Positions 57,301 through 64,000 of a DNA stretch of 64,000 nucleotides are shown one piece after another. The notes under the pieces were generated by a model, which was given only the letters and a program-made list of their open reading frames with translations, did not search any database and was not told the origin of the DNA. Position 1 is the stretch's first letter. Each line of letters begins with the position of its first letter. The stretch is from Glandiceps talaboti (taxonomy: Eukaryota > Hemichordata > Enteropneusta > Spengelidae). The DNA lies in the NCBI RefSeq assembly GCF_964340395.1, contig NC_135571.1, positions 5,030,453 to 5,094,452 of the forward strand, in the 5' to 3' direction. Position numbers and translations under genes: made by a program.

Positions 57301-59790
57301 ATTTAAGTTAACATTACAGATAATACTTCAGTGCTGAAAGTTGGAATTATGGGTGCTCCAAGTGGGATCAGAAATGAGAGGAAATTCAACTTGATGCCTA
57401 CGTTGTTAATTATTGTTAATCTTTACTCACCGTCCTCTTTGTCAGCACTGTTAGGGACTTTAATTGAAATAAAATAAAATAACGTATGTCATCCATGGGT
57501 TACGTAGACATACAACAGAATTAAAAGAAAAATATTTTTTTCTTAAAATAAAAATTAGGACTTTGCACCTTAGTCGCTGTGGGATATGTTAGTTAATGTG
57601 TTAATGTTTTAGTGCATTTTATTGTCCCAACCAGATTAGTTCATGAAAATGGGGTTCGTATATGACAACTTGCATTGTGTCATTTTATTGGCCACGAGCA
57701 ATAAAGCAATCTGCAGATCCTATCACTATGGCAGCATAAATATCAGTTTCTATCGCTGCTGCTATAGATATACATCAACTAACACTACTAGTATACATAT
57801 CTGGAGTTGCCAGCACTGTACTATGGATTTTATAGGTAGCCATTAGCACTGTGCTAGTTTGCAAATCATGAGTTGCTTAGCATTATGCTAATACAGATAT
57901 CTGGAGTTGCTAGCACTGAGCTTCAAGAGATTTTGGTTTCTGTTAGCACTTTGTTAATCCATATATCTGGAGTTGCTAGCACTGTGCTTCCAGAGATTTG
58001 GAAGCTGCTAGCTCTTGGCTTACACATGTAGATATCAGTAACCGCTAGCAAAGGGCTACAACTAAATACAGATATCATTTGATGCCAGCAGTGAGCTAGT
58101 AGTACTCATATCATATACTTAAGCAGCAAACAAGTACTAACGATCATTAGATACTAGCTTAAGATATATTTTTTTTAATTTATATTCTTTTTTTCTTTAC
58201 AATTTACTTTAGAGCAGTTTTGTTAATGCCACTTACCTAATTTAGTTGAATCTGGTTGAACTTTGTCGTGTTTCTGGACATAGATTCCCAGTCTCCTCAG
58301 AAATTCATTATAATTGATGACACCAGTGTGGTTAAAATCATACCGCGCCCACAGTCTTTCAAACTGGTTATCCGTCATTCGGAAACAGTAATTTTCCAAG
58401 ACTTTCCTCATTTCATGTCTCTGAATTCTCCCGTCTCTATTGTAGTCAAATAATCGCAATGCTTTGATGACGTTTTTCAAGCTAGCAGCTATCCGTTCTT
58501 TGAGTAGTCTTTCCATGTGGTCTATTCCCATTTCCTGTGGTGACCTGGTGTACTGGTACCTGGGGAAAAGACAGGGAGGAAACCTCTTTTTAAGAACATG
58601 ATTATAGTTGACATAATTCTATTATAGCTTCCAAAAGTTTTAAGGAATGTGAATTTCTCTAAAAACTTTGAAAAACCCAAGACATTCTAGAAAAGAAATT
58701 GCGTTAGGAGCTTCTTAATACCTCTCAAGTTGAAACTTGTGGCCTCAGCATTGTTTGGGCAAGGATTAAAGAAAACTCCTAACTTTTTTGTTTCCCATAA
58801 TGCCATGCCCAAATGTACAGCAGACCTCTTCTAAGCCAGATTTCCAAGTTTATAACTATTTTAGAGAGGCACCATGATGTAAAATTGTTGAAAATGACTA
58901 CATGTAGGTATCTTGAGCACTAAGAGATATGTAGTGAAGATAAAATCAACCACAATTTTGTTTCCCCTTCAAATATTCATGACGTTTTCACTGAAGGTAA
59001 TACGCCCTTAAGGTCATGAATATTCATTGTTCAACCATTGCATAAACATTTCTGCTAACTCCCATGATGCAATGTAGCCTACATCAAAATCCCCAAATGA
59101 AGGACAATTTGATGTTTCTCTGAAATCACATGTAATGTAAGTGATGTAAAAACATAACTCTCCTGCCTTTTATATCCTGGAGTGGATTCTGCTTAAACAA
59201 AAACACTGATTGTGTAGCAGAAAGAAAACTTACCTATGTCCAGAACTCGTCCATTTTGTTTCTTTCATAGCAGCACCACCCTGTCCATATCTATCTAAGA
59301 ATTGACAGTAGTTGACAGTTCCATTAGGGTTGATAGTCACCTTAGCCATCACAGCATCAAACTGTTCTGCTGTGAAAGGTAACATGAACGTTTCCAAAAC
59401 ACGTCGTAGCTCACCCTTTGTGATTGACAAACTCTGGTCAATATCATAATTCTGAAATGCCTGCAAAAAAGATGAATTTTCAATGTAAGTATTTGCATGA
59501 TAATTAGCATTTAAGTTCACACTGTTGTAAAGAGAGGAGTGTGTAAAAAGAATAATTGATGGATCCATGAGAGATATTTCATTTTTCATGGTGTTTATAA
59601 AACTTAAACTGTTTGAGATCATAGTGCGGATTCTTGAGATATTTCATTTCTCAACCGATGTTTATAAAAAAACTTACCTGTTTGAGATCATAGTAGTTTT
59701 GTTGTATTTTATTCCGTAGTATATGTTCAATTTCAATAATACTTAGATTAGCGTTGGCAGTGTACGTACTCAGTGATGATGGCAAGGAAG
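42052..59790 (-). CDS. EFCAB6: EF-hand calcium-binding domain-containing protein 6, nearly complete
   Basis: Twenty-three exons join without a phase error to 1488 residues and a TAG at 42054-42052. The human protein is about 1500 aa, so only the extreme N-terminus is missing. The C-terminus reads [13 protein letters not shown]...[21 protein letters not shown]; human EFCAB6 ends YSINLSEEEFFH...[13 protein letters not shown]. The protein is a chain of about 13 EF-hand pairs separated by 40-60-residue linkers. Most loops are degenerate; those with good calcium-ligand spacing include [48 protein letters not shown] and [17 protein letters not shown]6 (DJBP) was described as a DJ-1/androgen-receptor partner in testis and later as a lumenal protein of ciliary doublet microtubules; a ciliary role is the likelier ancestral one. 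Tentatively, the start codon lies right of 59790. Confidence 0.96.
42714..42834 (-). CDS. EFCAB6: EFCAB6 exon v
   Basis: 121 nt from TGTTTACAG to ATG|GTAAGT. It encodes [20 protein letters not shown] then [14 protein letters not shown]. It closes pair 12 and forms a basic linker. Confidence 0.92.
43103..43232. repeat. (GTT)n / (GTG)n microsatellite
   Basis: Lies 4 bases downstream of the EFCAB6 exon u donor, on the intron side. Confidence 0.95.
43236..43320 (-). CDS. EFCAB6: EFCAB6 exon u (shortest exon)
   Basis: 85 nt from TATTTCAG to AA|GTAAGT. It encodes [20 protein letters not shown] then KFDLKENGK, matching human IIKYDLKSNGKF. The donor is followed directly by a GTT-type microsatellite in the intron. 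Confidence 0.92.
43752..43914 (-). CDS. EFCAB6: EFCAB6 exon t (EF-hand pair 12, first hand)
   Basis: 163 nt from ATTCTAG to AGA G|GTAAGA. It encodes [20 protein letters not shown] then [18 protein letters not shown]. Human: IESRLRKRIQGCWRQLLKEC..GDINASDFL. Confidence 0.93.
44342..44536 (-). CDS. EFCAB6: EFCAB6 exon s (pair 11, second hand; Pro/Ser linker)
   Basis: 195 nt from CTTTTATAG to ATG|GTGAGT. It encodes [20 protein letters not shown] and [10 protein letters not shown], then a disordered segment [19 protein letters not shown]. Human has FDRLWNEMPVNAKGRLKYPDFL before a similar Ser/Pro linker. Confidence 0.93.
44746..45008. repeat. 22-bp minisatellite, about 12 copies
   Basis: Unit CTCCCTAGCATGATAAAAGTGG (22 bp, anchor CTAGCATGATAAA) with variants CATAAACTAGCATG. 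In the intron between EFCAB6 exons r and s. Confidence 0.93.
45311..45538 (-). CDS. EFCAB6: EFCAB6 exon r (EF-hand pair 11, first hand)
   Basis: 228 nt from TTTTTACAG to CAG|GTAAGA. It encodes [20 protein letters not shown], then [20 protein letters not shown] and NAFRLHDEQ. The loop lacks Gly-flanking acidic ligands and is probably structural. Confidence 0.93.
45878..46069 (-). CDS. EFCAB6: EFCAB6 exon q (EF-hand pair 10)
   Basis: 192 nt from TTCTATAG to ACA|GTAAGT, phase 0 on both sides. It encodes [20 protein letters not shown], then [14 protein letters not shown] and [12 protein letters not shown]. Human: LDKEDTGFVKATEF..FCYKLTDNQYHYFL. Confidence 0.94.
46569..46764 (-). CDS. EFCAB6: EFCAB6 exon p (end of pair 9, linker)
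   Basis: 196 nt from CTCCTCAG to GCT|GTAAGT. It encodes [20 protein letters not shown] then [19 protein letters not shown]. Human: FATLNPQEAVRKIQEVVESS. Confidence 0.93.
46953..47135. repeat. (GAT)n / (GAC)n microsatellite
   Basis: GAT units give way rightward to pure GAC units, with mixed units between. In the intron between EFCAB6 exons o and p. Confidence 0.95.
47207..47599 (-). CDS. EFCAB6: EFCAB6 exon o (largest exon; pairs 8 and 9)
   Basis: 393 nt from TCTCTTCAG to AA|GTAAGT. It begins [20 protein letters not shown], followed by a ~60-residue Gln-rich linker ([19 protein letters not shown]). It ends with [20 protein letters not shown] and [12 protein letters not shown]. Part of the linker has no obvious human counterpart. 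Confidence 0.94.
48208..48423 (-). CDS. EFCAB6: EFCAB6 exon n (EF-hand pair 8, first hand)
   Basis: 216 nt from ACTGACAG to AG|GTAGGT. It encodes [20 protein letters not shown], then [20 protein letters not shown] and [14 protein letters not shown]. Human: QAHQYLVTKAKNRWSDLSKN..LTPREFEKLWARYD. Confidence 0.94.
49164..49399 (-). CDS. EFCAB6: EFCAB6 exon m (EF-hand pair 7)
   Basis: 236 nt from TTTTTTTAG to AG|GTAACA. It encodes [20 protein letters not shown], then [18 protein letters not shown] and [14 protein letters not shown]. The first loop has good ligands (Asp1, Asp3, Asn5, Gly6, Asp12). The donor is one of the weaker ones. Confidence 0.94.
49480..49868. repeat. 33-bp minisatellite, about 12 copies
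   Basis: The unit GTGCCACACATGAGGAAAAG + TGAGGCCAAGGGG has a few alternating variants (CACA/CCCA, GGCC/GCCC). At 11 codons it stays open in several frames on both strands. It lies in the EFCAB6 intron right after exon l, about 80 bases from exon m. Confidence 0.95.
50100..50348 (-). CDS. EFCAB6: EFCAB6 exon l (EF-hand pair 6, second hand)
   Basis: 249 nt from TTTTTAG to TCT|GTAAGT. It encodes [20 protein letters not shown], then [20 protein letters not shown] and [19 protein letters not shown]. Human: MSYLDFAAGFEDPPMRGP, a close match that helps to identify the orthologue. Confidence 0.95.
50758..50929 (-). CDS. EFCAB6: EFCAB6 exon k (EF-hand pair 6, first hand)
   Basis: 172 nt from GATTGGCAG to CAG|GTAAGC. 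It encodes [20 protein letters not shown], then [20 protein letters not shown]. Human: MTTEEVIEKFKKCIQQQDPA. The loop is non-canonical. Confidence 0.93.
51172..51398. repeat. (CA)n microsatellite, two blocks
   Basis: 51172-51253 pure CA, degenerate middle (CATGCATATGCACA), 51351-51397 CA again. In the intron after EFCAB6 exon j. Confidence 0.95.
51420..51587 (-). CDS. EFCAB6: EFCAB6 exon j (EF-hand pair 5, second hand, and linker)
   Basis: 168 nt from TGTTACAG to AG|GTGAGA. It encodes [20 protein letters not shown], then [16 protein letters not shown] and [13 protein letters not shown]. The donor lies within 15 bases of a (CA)n microsatellite in the following intron. Confidence 0.92.
51968..52203 (-). 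CDS. EFCAB6: EFCAB6 exon i (EF-hand pair 5, first hand)
   Basis: 236 nt from TTTAATCAG to AA|GTAAGT. It encodes [20 protein letters not shown] then [20 protein letters not shown]. His replaces Glu at loop position 12. Human counterpart: AWDSVEEIVHDTITRNLQAF. Confidence 0.94.
52688..52858 (-). CDS. EFCAB6: EFCAB6 exon h (EF-hand pair 4)
   Basis: 171 nt from TTTTAACAG to GAT|GTAAGT, phase 0 on both sides. With the previous exon it forms the canonical loop [12 protein letters not shown], then [15 protein letters not shown] and the degenerate [18 protein letters not shown]. Confidence 0.94.
52935..53290. repeat. ~58-bp degenerate tandem repeat
   Basis: About six units of AATTCTGCCACCTAAGTGAG / TTATAATTGGTATTAC. 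Several contain the palindrome CACCTAGGTG. In the intron between EFCAB6 exons g and h. Confidence 0.85.
53435..53555 (-). CDS. EFCAB6: EFCAB6 exon g
   Basis: 121 nt from TTTTCTAG to GAT|GTAAGT. It encodes [20 protein letters not shown] then [15 protein letters not shown]. The exon boundary splits an EF-hand loop whose remaining residues ([10 protein letters not shown]) start the next exon. Confidence 0.92.
54035..54145 (-). CDS. EFCAB6: EFCAB6 exon f (EF-hand pair 3, second hand)
   Basis: 111 nt from CATTACAG to AA|GTAAGT. It encodes [20 protein letters not shown] then [18 protein letters not shown]. The loop has lost its ligands, as in human RFGLKATTKINWKQFL. Confidence 0.92.
54873..55021 (-). 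CDS. EFCAB6: EFCAB6 exon e (EF-hand pair 3, first hand)
   Basis: 149 nt from TTCTCACAG to AG|GTGAG. It encodes [20 protein letters not shown], then [20 protein letters not shown] and LFSQLME. The loop [12 protein letters not shown] has Asp at position 12 instead of Glu. Confidence 0.93.
55190..55560 (+). mobile_element. TTAA-type MITE, third copy
   Basis: It contains two of the 74-bp units (GTTTTCTCATAAACCCTTGC and GTTTTCCCATAAACCCTAGC), then the shared GATTTCAAAGTTGAATAAG block and AAGTCTGACTGGACTTTTCC-TTTAA end. The last ~65 bp is repeated. In EFCAB6, intron between exons d and e. Confidence 0.75.
55600..55727 (-). CDS. EFCAB6: EFCAB6 exon d (linker)
   Basis: 128 nt from GCTTCAG to CGG|GTAAGT, phase 1 in, 0 out. 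It encodes [20 protein letters not shown] then [14 protein letters not shown] charged, helical linker before pair 3. Confidence 0.88.
55945..56330. repeat. ~40-bp tandem repeat with CCAAT motif, ten or more copies
   Basis: CTGACCAATCACTGATGAGA followed by ATGCATAATGCCAA-type units. The CCAAT core is the best conserved part. In the intron between EFCAB6 exons c and d. Confidence 0.88.
57000..57190. repeat. AGGGCGCTGTTCACAA repeat block
   Basis: Five or six degenerate units (GGGTGCTGTTCACAAC, GGGGGCGCTGTTCATAA, GAGGGCGCTGGTCACAA), spaced 35-50 bp. Same intron. Confidence 0.75.
57770..58130. repeat. Degenerate ~60-bp repeat, GTTGCTAGCACTGTGCT type
   Basis: ATATCTGGAGTTGC and CTAGCACTGTGCTTC recur at least five times at irregular spacing. 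Confidence 0.7.
58237..58559 (-). CDS. EFCAB6: EFCAB6 exon c (EF-hand pair 2, both loops canonical)
   Basis: 323 nt from TTCCCCAG to TTA G|GTAAGT. It encodes [20 protein letters not shown], then [20 protein letters not shown] and [20 protein letters not shown]. Both 12-residue loops have Asp1, Asn3, Asp/Thr5, Gly6 and Glu12, so this is one of the few pairs likely to bind calcium at both sites. Confidence 0.95.
58930..59215 (-). repeat. Interspersed repeat, second copy
   Basis: Reverse-orientation relative of 30666-30975: CATGAATATTCATTG, CTCCCATGATGCAAT, GATGTTTCTCTGAAAT, CTGGAGTGGAT. It lies in the intron between EFCAB6 exons b and c. Confidence 0.7.
59234..59460 (-). CDS. EFCAB6: EFCAB6 exon b (EF-hand pair 1)
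   Basis: 227 nt from TTTTGCAG to AG|GTAAGTT, phase 0 in, 2 out. It has [20 protein letters not shown] (degenerate loop), [16 protein letters not shown] and [11 protein letters not shown]. Human: AFQLLDTGQNLTVSKSELRR..FLMPLTREQF. Confidence 0.94.
59678..59790 (-). CDS. EFCAB6: EFCAB6 exon a (first recognised)
   Basis: Acceptor TTTGACAG to donor CAG|GTAAGT, 113 nt, phase 1 in, 0 out. It encodes [20 protein letters not shown] then [14 protein letters not shown]. This matches human TLSSLDVKRILFQKITDRGDELQK before the first EF-hand. One split codon comes from an unidentified upstream exon. Confidence 0.88.
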
Positions 59791-62700
59791 CTGTCAAATA
59801 AAACAAAAACAACAAAAATATCAAATTAGACATTTTCCTACATAATGATATAATAATATGTATATTTACATAACATTACATTTAATAAATAAAGTATTCT
59901 ACTTAAAATTTCAAAATAGCTAACTCTAATGATTTGTCTATTTTTGTATTCATAGCTTTTTTACTCAGAGAGAAGACACTATTATCTTTGTAATTTCTAT
60001 TTTATTTGTCATTGTGGTCCAAAAGTTACTGTATTATTTGTCTTCTTTTTTGTTGAATGATAGGCGGTGGCCTTATTCTTATGAAATAAAAAATAAATCT
60101 TGCAATTAGAAGATTCCAATTGTATATATGTCAGACTTACTGAATTCCTGCTATTATAATACATCTGTTAATTCTCACAAAGTTCACTGTTCATCAATGT
60201 GCAGACGACATAGCTATGAATAATTTACTTTGACAAATTCAGCTGATGAATAATTAATGATCTACATACTAACACTGTGACAAATGCACTTAACTGACAA
60301 CATGTAATGCACTTTCTCATAATTTAACATTTGAACAAATTTTCAAGCCTTTGTGTAATTTATTGATGAAAATTATCTTTTTTTTAGACTAAAATTATAG
60401 CAATGCTGTTCCTTATAAGTATATTGTTGATGATGACAGTCATAAGTTGATATATTTACCCTTTCGACAAAATATCTTTTGAACAAATTTTCACATTTTT
60501 CTGTAAATTTTTCATAAAAAATTATTTATTTCAAGACTAAATTTAGTCTCATGCAGATCCTTATAAGTAAATTATTTGTGATAATGATTTTGATATCAAT
60601 GGAGAATTTAATATAGTGGTCCTATCCACAATACTATCTTTAGAACAAATTTTATTATTTTTCTGTAACTTTTTCATCAAAATCAAAATTACACTAATGA
60701 TCCTGAGGAGTTTCATTTTGATGATAATTTTTATACCACCTGAGGAATTAATATATTTGCTTTTTAAAACAATATTATCTTTTGGATGAATTTTGATGTT
60801 TCTGTAATTCTTTTGAGAAAAAGTTTTTTATTCAACTTATTTTTAGACCAAGTCCAATAAGAGGTTGATATATTTGAAGTAATTTCATTGAACTGACAAG
60901 TTGTTTTATTTGATGATAATGAAAAAGGTAATGAATTCTTTAAACAAAATTTATTCGTTTCTGTCATCTTGAAGTATACCATCCTAGAATACTTTATCCG
61001 ATCTACAAATACCATGGCAACAACAGTGAAATCAGCAAATATAATTGAGTAAATTCATCTAAAATAGGGGATTGAAAATTTTGTATTTATTTTGTGTATA
61101 TGTTGTATTTGATCACAATTTGCATGAAAAACCATTTTGTGAATGCACTGCCATTAATATATAAAATTTTAAAAATGTCAATGCTGTGTTATATGTAGGA
61201 ATCAGGATAATAATATGAACAATTTTCTAAGTGATTTATTTCCAGTTAAGAATTACAGAAAGACATGTACTGAAAACTAGAAATTTTCGTCATTGTAATA
61301 TTTTACGATTTTGCCATCTTCAGCTTAGTTCTCAAACACAAATTGTTATTGATTAGTAAGCCTGGTGCACTCTTTATATATAAAGGGATATTTTAGTCAC
61401 TACTTATTTTCACATTTTTGCAAATATGCAAATATGCAAAAGTAAGTCTTAGCGAAAATGTCCAGGTCTGCTGTATCTTGAAAGGCGTACTAAGTGTAAA
61501 TTTTAAAATTTAAAATTAATTTTCTAAAACACATATTTATTAATATTCAATAGTGTCTGTAGTAACTATGGCCTATTATAAGGGTTTTTACATCTCCTTG
61601 CAGATCTCAGGAGTTATGCAAATATACCTAGCAACAACGGTTGTCAAACATGTGATCGTGGTCAAGCTTTCACCATGGCCATGTGTGATGATGTTGAGAG
61701 CAATAGTGTTACTAAGAGTTTGACACTTTCAGCTTGACCACCCTCATGTGGTTGCTATCAATGCGATGGCTCATGCGGGATCTCATGAGGTCTGCCGTGA
61801 GACGAAAAATGACTTATTGCAAACTGTTTGTTTACACAGGACTCAACAGACACACTTACAGGTAATATAGTATATGGAGATATCTTAATTGATATGCATA
61901 CTTAATGGTATCTTTAGTAACTACAGTCAACAACAAACTATTTATTTACACATGACCCAACTAAAGAGACAGAGAGTAAATAAACTTATTTGACTTTGAA
62001 CTCCAGCCAGTTAATTTCAACTGTAAATGCATTCAGCAGTGAAGTTATCAGTTTGTTCTCATAGTTTGTTCTCAGACCACAAAACAGGTTGGAGGTGTGT
62101 TGAATAAATAGAGATTAGTTGAACTACAAAGAATGCACACTTCATGGGAAGGCCAGAACTTGAGGAGATATGTACAAGTTTGATATGAAATGACTTGCCC
62201 CCAATGAGGGTGACGACATTTTTATGTCTAAATTCCAGACCTGCTTAAAATGATGAATTTACATGTACATGTAGGCACAGACTACAGATGAAACATTCCC
62301 GATGTCAAGATTATAATTCCAATATAGGAACTGCATGATTATTCTCATAATTACTTACTTAGGGTTATATTAACCCCCACCCCCACCCCTATATACATAT
62401 ATATACACATGAATATAAGTGTCTCGCTGGAGAGAACAGTGCTCGATGCAAATCTGAAGATCGCTCTCAGCGTGAAACTCTGAGTAATGACTTATTACAT
62501 CCTTATTCTTTTGAATTAAGTCTATATATATCAAATTGTGTTTGCATATTATATATATATTTACTTTACCCTGCATAGAAAAAATTATTTTTTGCCATAT
62601 GTACAATTTGTTATAATTAATTGAGCTTTTAATATATTTGTCAGTAAAATACATAAAACCAGTCTGTTAATTATCAGGTGAACAAATGAATTAGAAATAC

Positions 62701-64000
62701 TTAACTGATTATTTATAAAATGTACATTTTAATATCTCTAATATTAATTATATAAATTAAAGGCAATCCAACTATGCTGAAAGACTATAAATACACCATC
62801 AGGAATCATTAATATGTGACTTACAAAATCTCTTTTTTTCAAATAATTCTTCTCTGACCATGAACTTTGTAACCACTTGCTGGTGCTACTTTTAGTTGCC
62901 TTTTATGTTTTAGGAATTATTCATTGATTATTAATACTTTCATATTATACAGTGTCGTTTAATATGATGGATTGCGCTTTTAATATTAAGCAATTACTTA
63001 AATTCATGTAATTTGCTAGAGGGTTGCCAATGGTCGAGTGTTTGAACCACTTTCCTCAATTACCACTGTGGTCAGGTTTTAAGCTCACCCACTCACAGTT
63101 TCATTAATTTGCCAACACTGTAAGTAAGGAGAGTTGTTAATTTTGAATCTACCAAACAACACAGGTTTTTACCGGGTATTCCGGTTTCCTGCTGTACTAA
63201 CATAAGCCCTCATCCTGTTATTGGGATTAGCAATTGCCTTTTGGATGGTTCGTGAATAAATAAATAAATAACTAATTAAATAAGTAATAGAAATATTATG
63301 TAGATAATTTATAATTTCATAATTTATTCATAACATATCATAATATTTGAATATACAAGCATTACAATGTTTACAAATGTAGTTCAATTTTCTGTTATGT
63401 GATGATTGACTAAGCCTGACAATTTATGTTACAAGTCAGTCCTGTTTTCTTCACATATGTTATCATTTTATATTCAACTATGCCTTTACAAGTCCTATTA
63501 TTTCTAATGACGACATCTCCAGTGTTCTCCCCACTATACAATAAGCACAGTACAAACACCGTCCTTGCCACCTAGTACACCATGCTTTGCAGGTTTCTAC
63601 TGTGCTTCAAAAGTGTTCTACCATTCTTGAGTTTTAGTAATCTTTGAATCACAATATTATAATAACACTTTAACATGAAGAGAAATGACTTATTGCAATC
63701 AATGTCCATGTGTGTATATGTTAAATATAAACATGTCAAGAGTATGTTCCAATGTTGAAGACACGCATATTATATGCAGACCGTTATGCAAATCAGTATG
63801 CAAATCAGTATGCAAATTACAATGTTACCTATTTGTAAATCATTATGCAAATGTACTGCCATCCTTACAATCTATTTTGGGGAGAACACTCATCACAGCC
63901 TCCAGTTACATGTATTTCATTTTCCTTACTGAAACACGTATGATAATGTAATATTATCCAATTGTCATGCAAGATGATGGATTGCACTTTTAAAAATTAA
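59791..64000. other. AT-rich DNA upstream of the known EFCAB6 exons
   Basis: No convincing coding exon. The missing EFCAB6 N-terminus (about 50 residues in human) may start here or farther right. One weak candidate is 62825-62861 on the minus strand: an ATG followed by 11 open codons and TTT T|GTAAGTC in the required phase 1. The stretch also has a SINE-like element near 63.0-63.3 kb and a CCCCACCCCCA tract at 62373. No CpG-rich promoter is visible. Confidence 0.4.
63010..63275 (+). mobile_element. SINE-like element
   Basis: A possible tRNA-derived head (TTGCCAATGGTCGAGTG; weak B-box-like GGTTTTAAGCTC) is followed by TACCGGGTATTCCGGTTTCC and a body ending GGTTCGTGAATAAATAAATA. The window's first bases (GTTGGTTATCCGAGAAATAA, ATAAATAACT) look like the tail of another copy. 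Boundaries are approximate. Confidence 0.5.

Noticed and set aside
60140-60175. Minus-strand segment ATGTATTATAATAGCAGG.. before GTAAGT as EFCAB6 N-terminal exon
   Set aside because: In the phase needed by exon a it contains a stop; in the open frame the next exon would be read out of frame.

Overview
This window is ordinary nuclear DNA of an invertebrate animal. It is AT-rich and intron-rich, with GT-AG splicing, long introns, many micro- and minisatellites and short non-autonomous transposons. Protein matches are closest to vertebrate-type orthologues, and dispersed TACATGTA, AGGGCGCTGT and GTGCCCTCTAA motifs are common. I favour a non-vertebrate deuterostome (hemichordate- or amphioxus-like) over a lophotrochozoan, but only weakly. 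I see no bacterial, viral, CRISPR or RNA gene.

Three protein genes can be reconstructed exon by exon, with matching splice phases. (1) Minus strand, 132-5127, continuing past the left edge: the N-terminal 282 residues of a PP6 regulatory subunit (PPP6R/SAPS family). It has six coding exons, and a CpG-richer promoter near 16.1 kb (E-box, CRE, E2F-like and YY1-like sites) probably drives it across a ~10.7 kb first intron full of repeats. (2) Plus strand, 23418-31497: a complete five-exon SINHCAF (FAM60A) gene, 304 aa, a SIN3-HDAC complex subunit. Its 5' UTR exon and promoter lie near 17.7-18.5 kb, and an up to 8 kb 3' region with several tandem arrays ends at a poly(A) signal near 39.5 kb. (3) Minus strand, 42052-59790: a nearly complete EFCAB6 orthologue, 23 coding exons and 1488 visible residues built from about 13 EF-hand pairs. 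Only the extreme N-terminus is missing. Its poly(A) signal near 40.16 kb faces that of SINHCAF, so the two genes converge across a (CATA)n microsatellite.

Region by region: 0-5 kb PPP6R exons with intronic minisatellites; 5-16 kb PPP6R intron 1 with MITEs, an 18-bp minisatellite, CAT and GT microsatellites and a CAGGGGTG-ended element; 16-19 kb two promoters separated by a TGTC/TC microsatellite; 19-31 kb SINHCAF, with a Penelope-like retroelement remnant, a perfect 72-bp inverted repeat and two (AT)n tracts; 31-40 kb its 3' region, with 109-bp and ~61-bp tandem arrays, a TTAA-flanked MITE and CTCF-like motifs; 40-60 kb EFCAB6; 60-64 kb AT-rich DNA upstream of or within EFCAB6 intron 1, with a SINE-like element. 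The genes are not known to act in one pathway. PPP6R and SINHCAF are broadly expressed regulators of phosphatase and deacetylase complexes, and EFCAB6 is a ciliary/sperm EF-hand protein. Their linkage is of evolutionary interest because PPP6R2 and EFCAB6 are both on human 22q13.

I found no convincing new multi-gene system. The best second-look items are the duplicated splice acceptor in SINHCAF, the perfect 72-bp inverted repeat, the two MITE families (one with an internal expanding minisatellite), the CTCF-like repeated motif, and the EF-hand pair architecture of EFCAB6.
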